Shown here: piece by piece, positions 13,947-18,655 of the stretch
How positions within the stretch are numbered: the first letter of the stretch is position 1
How the letters are laid out: the number at the start of each line of letters is the position of its first letter
NCBI GenBank assembly: GCA_045541355.1
Contig: JAZQIW010000090.1
Location: forward strand, 1 to 18,655
Direction: 5' to 3'
From: UMGS1387 sp045541355
Lineage (GTDB): Bacteria > Bacillota > Clostridia > Oscillospirales > CAG-382
Length of the DNA: 18,655 bases
Notes under the pieces: model-generated
Told to the model about the DNA's origin: nothing
What the model saw: the letters and a program-made list of their open reading frames with translations, nothing else
Databases searched by the model: none
Translations under genes and position numbers: made by a program

Positions 13947-16900
13947 ATGATGAATAAATTTTTGTTGTCCTTGTTTTTGATAATGCTTGCTCTTAGTGTG
14001 GCTGTTTGTTCTGCACCGGCAGAGATAACGGATATTGAAATTGCTGAGGAATCGCTTCCCGAACTTGATACCGTTGAAACCTATGATGCAGAGCTTACTG
14101 CCGAATATGGCGATTTCATTTACTATGTAAATGATGATGATGAGGTTACAATTACAGATTGCACAACCGAAGAAAGATCAATTGTAATTCCCGATGAAAT
14201 CGAGGGCTGCCCCGTAACGGCAATCGCAAGCTTTGCTTTTTCAAACTGTACCACCCTTGAAAGTATTGAAATTCCCGATACCGTAAAGACTATCGGCTCA
14301 TATGCTTTCTATTATTGTTCAAGACTTTTAAGCATGGAGATTCCTGATAGCGTTGAGAGCCTTGGAGCGAGTGCTTTTTATTATTGTTCAAACCTGACAG
14401 ATGTCACTCTTTCAGAAAATATTACAAGCCTTGGTTCGTATGCCTTTTATAATTGCAGAGCTTTGACGGAAGTTGTAATACCCGAAGGTGTTACCTCTAT
14501 CGGTTCGTATGCTTTTTATAACTGCTTTTTGCTGAAAAGTGTAGAAATTCCCGAGAGCTTGACGAGCATTGGTTCGTATGCCTTCTATAATTGCCTTGTT
14601 GTTGAAGAAATAATAATTCCTGATGGAGTAAAGACCATACAGGCGTATGCTTTTTATAATTGTAACATGGCAAAAACAATAGAAATACCCGATAGTGTAA
14701 CTTCTTTTGGCAGATATGCATTTGCTTATTGTGAAAGACTTGAAAGCATAAATGTTCCCGAAGCAGTTACAAGCTTTGAGGATAGCCTGTTCTATAATTG
14801 TAATAGCCTTAAAAGCATATATATCCCCGAGGGATTAACCAAAATCGGAAGAATGGCACTTGCATATTGCAGAAGCGTTGAAAGCATTGATGTTCCCGAC
14901 ACTGTAACAAGTATCGGTGTCGCTGCCTTTTCGTATTGCTCGGATGTTAAAAGTATAAGGCTTCCAAGCAGTATTACCGAAATACCCGAAAGACTTTTCT
15001 GCGGCTGTGCAAGTCTTGAAGAGGTTGAATATTCCGCTGATGTAACAAGCTTCGGAAAAGGTGCATTTGCTTATTGTCATAGCCTTGCAAGTGTTGAAAT
15101 ACCGGAAGGAATAACAAGCTTTGAGGATGAGCTTTTCTACTATTGCTCAAGTCTTGAATATATTGAAATACCCGAGAGTGTGGAGAGCATTGGCAAGTCG
15201 GCATTCGGTTTTTGTAAAAAGCTTGAGAGCATAGAAATTCCCGATAGCGTACAGAGCTTAGGCGAAAAGATGCTTTATCACTGTACAAGCCTTAACGATA
15301 TAAAGCTGCCCGAGGGTATTTCAAAGATTGAACACTATATGTTTTCTCAGTGCTGGTCACTTGAATACTTTGAAGTTCCTGACAGCGTAAGCGAAATCGG
15401 ACATAGTGCATTCCGTGGCTGTAATAATCTTGTGAGCGTTGAGATACCCGATAGTGTTACAGAAATAGGCGATTTTGCATTTTATGATTGCTCGTCGCTT
15501 GAAGAACTGACGCTTCTTGAAAATATTACAAGCATAGGAAAAAACACATTGCGTCGTTGTCCAAAGCTCACTGTTTACGGCTATTATGACACAGCAGTGG
15601 AAAGAAATGCCAGTGAAAACGAACTGAGATTTATAAATCTCGGTATATTACAAGATCATGGAGAAGAGGTGGCTTCCGACAGCTGCGGAGACGAGCTTGT
15701 TTGGACACTTTATGAAGACGGTGCGCTTGTAATTGAGGGAACGGGTGAAATGTATGATTGGGATAGTGAAAGCGATGTTCCCTGGAACTCATACATTGAT
15801 TCAATAAACAGCGTGATTTTGGGGATAGGAGTAGAAAACATAGGAGACTACGCTTTTTACGGCTGTGAATGGATTGAGAATATTCAGATACCGTCAAGCG
15901 TAATAAGTATAGGAAGATCGGCTATGCGAGGCTGTATAAGTCTTTGTGAGTTGAGAATTCCGGATAGTGTTGTTGAAGTAAAGGATTCGGTTTTCCGCGA
16001 CTGCTCCGGTCTTGCCGAGATAAAGCTGTCGAACGGAATGACTGAAATTGCAAGCTCTCTCTTTTCAGGGTGCAGCAGCCTTCAGGTTCTTGAAATTCCC
16101 GAAAGTGTAACAAATATTAGCGGAAGAGTGTTCTATAATTGTACAAGCCTTGAAAAAATGGTAATTCCCGCAAGTGTGGAAACCATATCGGTGTCTTCCT
16201 TTAAAAACTGTGAGCTTCTTACAATTTACGGTTATGAAAACACCCCTGCACACACTTTTGCCATAGAAAACTCCATAAACTTCGAGTCGGTGCTTGGATA
16301 TAGTGATATAATTGCATCGGGAATTCTTGGCAGAAACCTTGAATGGACACTGTACAGAGACAAAACGCTTGAAATAGCGGGCTCCGGAGACATGGAAGAT
16401 CTTAGCCTCGGCTCAATGGCACCGTGGTATTGGCATATAGGCTCGGTTAAGAGCGTGATTATAGATGAGAACATCACAAGCATCGGAAACGCTGTCTTTG
16501 AGCATTGTGTAAATCTGAAGGAAATTATAATTCCCGAAGACATAACAAGTATAGGAGATTATGCATTTTATCATAGTATAGGCATTGAAAATATCGACCT
16601 GCCGGAAAATCTTGAAAGTATCGGAGAGTATGCTTTTTCCGGTTGTACGGGTCTTGAGAGCATTGTAATTCCCGATAGCGTAAAAAGTATAGGAATCTCA
16701 GCTTTCTCGGGATGTACTGAAATTACAGAGATTAGTATTCCCGACAGTATAACCGAAATTCCGAGTGAGGCATTCTATGGTTGTACGGCTCTTAAGAAAA
16801 TCGAAATTCCCTCAAGCGTTGAATACATAGAAGAGGATGCCTTCATAAACTGTGAAAACCTAAAAATATTTGGCTATCCCGATACGGTAGCAGAGACCTA

Positions 16901-17657
16901 TGCCGAAGAAAACAACATAGCGTTTGTGGTGCTTGAAGGTGACCCTGTCCATGGTAAAAAGCTTGGCGACGGTGATTGCGGTGACGGACAGTTCTGGGTG
17001 CTGTATGAGGACGGTACAATGTTTATTGAAGGCAGCGGCTTGATGAATGATTGGTCAGGAACTACTACCGTACCGTGGTATTTGTATGCTGATATGATAG
17101 AAACAGTAAACATCGCCAACGGTGTGACAAGCGTAGGTAAGAATGCATTCAGAAGCTGTACGGCTTTAACGTCTGTGAATTTCGGCACAGGAATGAAAGT
17201 GATAGGCGACTCTGCCTTTGCGCTGTGTCCCGGTCTTGAAAGCGTGGAATTGCCTGAGGGTACAGAGGAAATAGCCTCAAGGGCATTCTTTAGGTGTGAA
17301 AACCTTGAAAAGGCTACTATTCCCGAAAGCGTAACAATTATTGCAGACACCGCTTTTGGAGGCTGTACAAACCTTACTGTTTACGGCTATGAGGGTTCAA
17401 CAGCCCAATCCTTTGCAGATGAAAACTCTATTCCATTTGTACTAATCGAGGAGGAAGCCGATTATATCCCGGGTGATATAACGGGAGATGGTGTTGTAAA
17501 TAACCGCGATGCTTCCCGCCTTATGCAGCTTGTTGCAGGCTGGCCCGTTGAGACTGTTGAAGCTGCTCTCGATGCAAACGGCGACGGTATTGTTAATGTA
17601 AGAGATGCCGCACGTATCCTCCAATACGTTGCAGGCTGGCCCGTGGAGTTGCATTAA
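13947..17657 (+). CDS. Secreted BspA-type LRR_5 protein with C-terminal type I dockerin
   Basis: A 1236-residue exported protein. The signal peptide is residues 1 to about 27 (MMNKFLLSLFLIMLALSVAVCSA); the Cys lacks a good lipobox, so release by signal peptidase I is more likely. The body is made of 23-residue LRR_5 repeats of the type AFYNCSSLESIEIPDSVTSIG, about 32 full copies in four blocks of 19, 5, 5 and 3. Each block ends in a cap with L.(I/V)YGY. Blocks 2 to 4 are each introduced by a module with W.LY.DG.L.I.G.G.M and PW. The C-terminus is a type I dockerin with two calcium loops (Asp1177-Asp1188 and Asp1209-Asp1220), each followed by a helix ending VAGWPVE. Such proteins bind host or plant surfaces, and the dockerin implies docking to a cohesin, none of which is in the window. 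The ribosome binding site GAAAGGG (13933-13939) sets ATG 13947; ATG 13950 is also possible. Confidence 0.93.
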   Translation: MMNKFLLSLFLIMLALSVAVCSAPAEITDIEIAEESLPELDTVETYDAELTAEYGDFIYYVNDDDEVTITDCTTEERSIVIPDEIEGCPVTAIASFAFSNCTTLESIEIPDTVKTIGSYAFYYCSRLLSMEIPDSVESLGASAFYYCSNLTDVTLSENITSLGSYAFYNCRALTEVVIPEGVTSIGSYAFYNCFLLKSVEIPESLTSIGSYAFYNCLVVEEIIIPDGVKTIQAYAFYNCNMAKTIEIPDSVTSFGRYAFAYCERLESINVPEAVTSFEDSLFYNCNSLKSIYIPEGLTKIGRMALAYCRSVESIDVPDTVTSIGVAAFSYCSDVKSIRLPSSITEIPERLFCGCASLEEVEYSADVTSFGKGAFAYCHSLASVEIPEGITSFEDELFYYCSSLEYIEIPESVESIGKSAFGFCKKLESIEIPDSVQSLGEKMLYHCTSLNDIKLPEGISKIEHYMFSQCWSLEYFEVPDSVSEIGHSAFRGCNNLVSVEIPDSVTEIGDFAFYDCSSLEELTLLENITSIGKNTLRRCPKLTVYGYYDTAVERNASENELRFINLGILQDHGEEVASDSCGDELVWTLYEDGALVIEGTGEMYDWDSESDVPWNSYIDSINSVILGIGVENIGDYAFYGCEWIENIQIPSSVISIGRSAMRGCISLCELRIPDSVVEVKDSVFRDCSGLAEIKLSNGMTEIASSLFSGCSSLQVLEIPESVTNISGRVFYNCTSLEKMVIPASVETISVSSFKNCELLTIYGYENTPAHTFAIENSINFESVLGYSDIIASGILGRNLEWTLYRDKTLEIAGSGDMEDLSLGSMAPWYWHIGSVKSVIIDENITSIGNAVFEHCVNLKEIIIPEDITSIGDYAFYHSIGIENIDLPENLESIGEYAFSGCTGLESIVIPDSVKSIGISAFSGCTEITEISIPDSITEIPSEAFYGCTALKKIEIPSSVEYIEEDAFINCENLKIFGYPDTVAETYAEENNIAFVVLEGDPVHGKKLGDGDCGDGQFWVLYEDGTMFIEGSGLMNDWSGTTTVPWYLYADMIETVNIANGVTSVGKNAFRSCTALTSVNFGTGMKVIGDSAFALCPGLESVELPEGTEEIASRAFFRCENLEKATIPESVTIIADTAFGGCTNLTVYGYEGSTAQSFADENSIPFVLIEEEADYIPGDITGDGVVNNRDASRLMQLVAGWPVETVEAALDANGDGIVNVRDAARILQYVAGWPVELH

Positions 17658-17807
17658 AGTAACAAATAGCAGATTTTTTCGCTTTCTTGAAAGAAAGCTC
17701 GCAAAGAACTTTCATCACGTGAACATTTTTTTGAAAAACTATATTAAAACGTATTGTTCTCGATTAAAACGATGCCCGACCGCCAAGAGACTGCGGTCGG
17801 GCATTTT
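17658..17807 (+). repeat. Family 1 3'-UTR element, copy 2 (after the LRR/dockerin gene)
   Basis: The element begins at the stop codon: AGTAACAAATAGCAGA. Hairpin 1 is GCTTTCTT (17681-17688), loop GA, AAGAAAGC (17691-17698), followed by GCAAAGAACTTTCA. The conserved box is AAAACGTATTGTTCTCGATT. Terminal hairpin: ATGCCCGACCGC (17772-17783), 9-nt loop, GCGGTCGGGCAT (17793-17804), then TTT. Twelve perfect GC-rich pairs make it a good terminator, with a stem sequence unrelated to that of copy 1. Confidence 0.8.
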
Positions 17808-17824
17808 GTCGCCATGCTGAAAGA

Positions 17825-17985
17825 AAGTTACAAACAGCACGAGTTCTTTCGCTTTCTTGTAAGAAAGCTTGCAAAGAACTTTCAATCTGTCAACATTTCT
17901 TTTTGGGTTTTAACTAAAACATAATATTCTCGATTAGAACGTCGCTTGAACAGCATAAACGCTACTGTTCAAGCGATTAAAACCC
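17825..17985 (+). repeat. Family 1 element, copy 3 (tandem to copy 2)
   Basis: The same order is repeated: AAGTTACAAACAGCACGA, outer stem AGTTCTTT (17843-17850) with AAAGAACT (17874-17881), inner stem GCTTTCTT (17852-17859) with AAGAAAGC (17862-17869), box AAAACATAATATTCTCGATT, and terminal hairpin TCGCTTGAACAG (17942-17953) with CTGTTCAAGCGA (17965-17976). No gene lies between copies 2 and 3. In this copy GGGTTTTAA (17905-17913) can also pair with TTAAAACCC (17977-17985), closing the box and terminal hairpin into one domain. A T tract is missing, so it may not terminate. Confidence 0.7.
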
Positions 17986-18042
17986 AAAATCAGCACCCCC
18001 CAAACGGAGGGAGATAAGCCTCCCTCTTTTTGAGTGGAGAAT
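17981..18042. repeat. Head segment of the intergenic repeat (right copy)
   Basis: 17981-18020 matches positions 1-39, and 18021-18038 (CCCTCTTTTTGAGTGGAG) matches the same motif at about 196-213. The right copy lacks the nested palindrome present on the left. Downstream, 18051-18081 forms an unrelated nested hairpin: CCAAATC/GATTTGG inside AATTTC/GAAATT. Confidence 0.65.
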
Positions 18043-18101
18043 TTTTACTTAATTTCCCAAATCTTTGATTTGGTTGAAATTTAGTACGCCTGATGGTGTG
18101 A

Positions 18102-18176
18102 GTACTTTTGTTTCGGGACAAAAGTACGGAAAACGCGGCTCGCAAGCCGCGGAACTTCCTGCCCGACAAAAATGAA
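18102..18176. repeat. Family 2 two-hairpin intergenic element, copy 3
   Basis: Hairpin A: GTACTTTT (18102-18109) with AAAAGTAC (18121-18128). Hairpin B: CGCGGCT (18135-18141), loop CGCA, AGCCGCG (18146-18152), identical to copy 1. The tail is GAACTTCCTGCCCGACAAAAA. From GGAAAACG through the tail the sequence is nearly identical to copy 1, some 17.9 kb away. Confidence 0.75.
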
Positions 18177-18195
18177 ACTTAAAACAGCCAAGGTA

Positions 18196-18247
18196 CGGCT
18201 CGCTGGCCGGAGACAGCGAAACTCCTGTCAGATAAAAGCATAACTAA
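18196..18247. repeat. Family 2 element, degraded copy 4
   Basis: Hairpin B is CGCTGGC (18201-18207), loop CGGA, GACAGCG (18212-18218), with one mismatch. The tail GAAACTCCTGTCAGATAAAA leads to ATAACTAA. Hairpin A is missing. The sequence is closest to copy 2. It lies just past the end of family 1 copy 4, on the side where that gene's transcript would stop. Confidence 0.55.
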
Positions 18248-18278
18248 TTTATAGCAACAAATGTAACAAATCTGAAGT

Positions 18279-18449
18279 AAAAAAACAAATTCCCCGGCCG
18301 CTTGCCTTTGTGGCGGTCGGGGAACGCTCTAATCGAGATATTAAAATTAAATTTTGCTAATAAAAGAATGTCTTTGTCATGGTTTCTTTTTGCGAGCTTT
18401 TTCTTTTTCTAAAGAAAAAGCGAAAAAGAGTAAGGCTCATTGTTGCTTT
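18279..18449 (-). repeat. Family 1 3'-UTR element, copy 4 (minus strand, after the mannosidase-like gene)
   Basis: Read on the minus strand it starts at the stop codon of the partial gene. Hairpin 1 is GCTTTTTCTTT with AAAGAAAAAGC (complement of 18396-18421), enclosed by CTTTTT/AAAAAG. The box TTAATATCTCGATTAGAGCG follows. The terminal hairpin TTCCCCGACCGC with GCGGCCGGGGAA (complement of 18290-18324) has one mismatch and then TTTGTTTTTTT. Hairpin 1 and the AAAAAGAAACCAT downstream of it match copy 1 almost exactly, while the terminal stem is different. Confidence 0.75.
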
Positions 18450-18655
18450 TTACTTTGTAATAACCCTCAGAGTCTTGATTTCAAAGTTGCCCATGTTAAC
18501 CTTGACACTGTTGCCGTAGGTCTCGAGCTTTTCGAGGTTGTTTTCAAGACAGTCGCACTCGTAAACCTCCTTGACATCAAAGCCGAAGGAAACAAGAGCT
18601 TCTTCCTTCATGTTCTGAGCCTCGTAAAGTCTTACAATGTAGCCGTTCTTGTCCT
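18450..18655 (-). CDS. Alpha-mannosidase (GH38-like), C-terminal end, partial
   Basis: The minus strand is open from the window edge to TAA (complement of 18450-18452), giving 67 complete residues plus two bases of a further codon at the edge. The readable end contains NGYIVRLYEAQNMKEEAL, then CDCLENNLEKLE and FEIKTLRVITK. The VRLYEA, CDCLE and FEIKTL pattern matches the last beta-sandwich of GH38 alpha-mannosidases, which trim mannose from N-glycans or plant mannans. The catalytic domain is outside the window, so the assignment rests on this short C-terminal similarity. It would fit the glycan-use theme of fucI. The gene converges on the LRR/dockerin gene and ends in family 1 copy 4. Confidence 0.65.
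   Translation of the reverse strand, partial: DKNGYIVRLYEAQNMKEEALVSFGFDVKEVYECDCLENNLEKLETYGNSVKVNMGNFEIKTLRVITK

Noticed and set aside
14220..17380. Regular 69-bp periodicity resembling a CRISPR or tandem DNA repeat
   Set aside because: It is coding: the period equals the 23-residue LRR_5 unit, the DNA copies have diverged, and the frame is open throughout.
17605..17820. Plus-strand open frame overlapping the dockerin end and family 1 copy 2
   Set aside because: It is out of frame with the dockerin, has no ribosome binding site and continues through the terminator hairpin.

Overview
The window looks like chromosomal DNA of a low-to-middle GC, spore-forming-type Clostridia, probably a gut or rumen Oscillospirales/Ruminococcaceae relative. 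The evidence is a BspA-type leucine-rich repeat protein ending in a type I dockerin, an L-fucose isomerase, a GH38-like alpha-mannosidase end, a NusG-II/Gx/ApbE cluster, AGGAGG ribosome binding sites and TTGAnn-17-TATAAT promoters. This placement is inferred from gene content; no rRNA gene is present.

Layout. 1-333 is a non-coding repeat region. 388-1389 (minus) encodes a very cysteine-rich conserved protein, with a terminator after it and a sigma-K-like promoter before it. 1623-3624 (plus) holds an aldo/keto reductase with two C-terminal iron-sulfur motifs, followed 10 nt later by a lipoprotein. 3644-7720 is a transcription unit with a near-consensus promoter, a DUF1015 protein, valyl-tRNA synthetase and a strong terminator. 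7783-11581 is a tightly packed five-gene operon: metallo-beta-lactamase-fold hydrolase, membrane-anchored NusG-domain-II protein, Gx/ECF-S-like membrane protein, ApbE flavin transferase and a lipoprotein of unknown family. 11647-13557 is L-fucose isomerase with its own promoter. 13869-17657 is a giant secreted LRR_5/dockerin protein behind a consensus extended -10 promoter flanked by 9-bp direct repeats. 18450-18655 (minus) is the C-terminal end of an alpha-mannosidase-like gene.

How the genes fit together. Fucose isomerase, the mannosidase and the dockerin-bearing surface protein suggest use of, and attachment to, host or plant glycans. The five-gene operon looks like a reduced version of the flavin-based extracytosolic redox loci (the Listeria EET-type genes eetA/eetB/fmnB), without the NADH dehydrogenase or a recognisable flavin-carrying lipoprotein. 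That link is inference from family membership.

The least explained part is the intergenic DNA. Two repeat families occur. Family 1 (about 150-170 nt, four copies) lies immediately downstream of three different genes, always in the gene's own orientation, with one tandem extra copy. It consists of a covarying A/T-rich hairpin, a conserved box around CTCGATT and a sequence-variable terminator-like hairpin. Family 2 (about 60-110 nt) has two adjacent hairpins; the second keeps loop CGCA while its stem sequence changes, and the tail can re-pair with the first hairpin. These features suggest selection on RNA structure, and I consider them the best candidate for something undescribed here.
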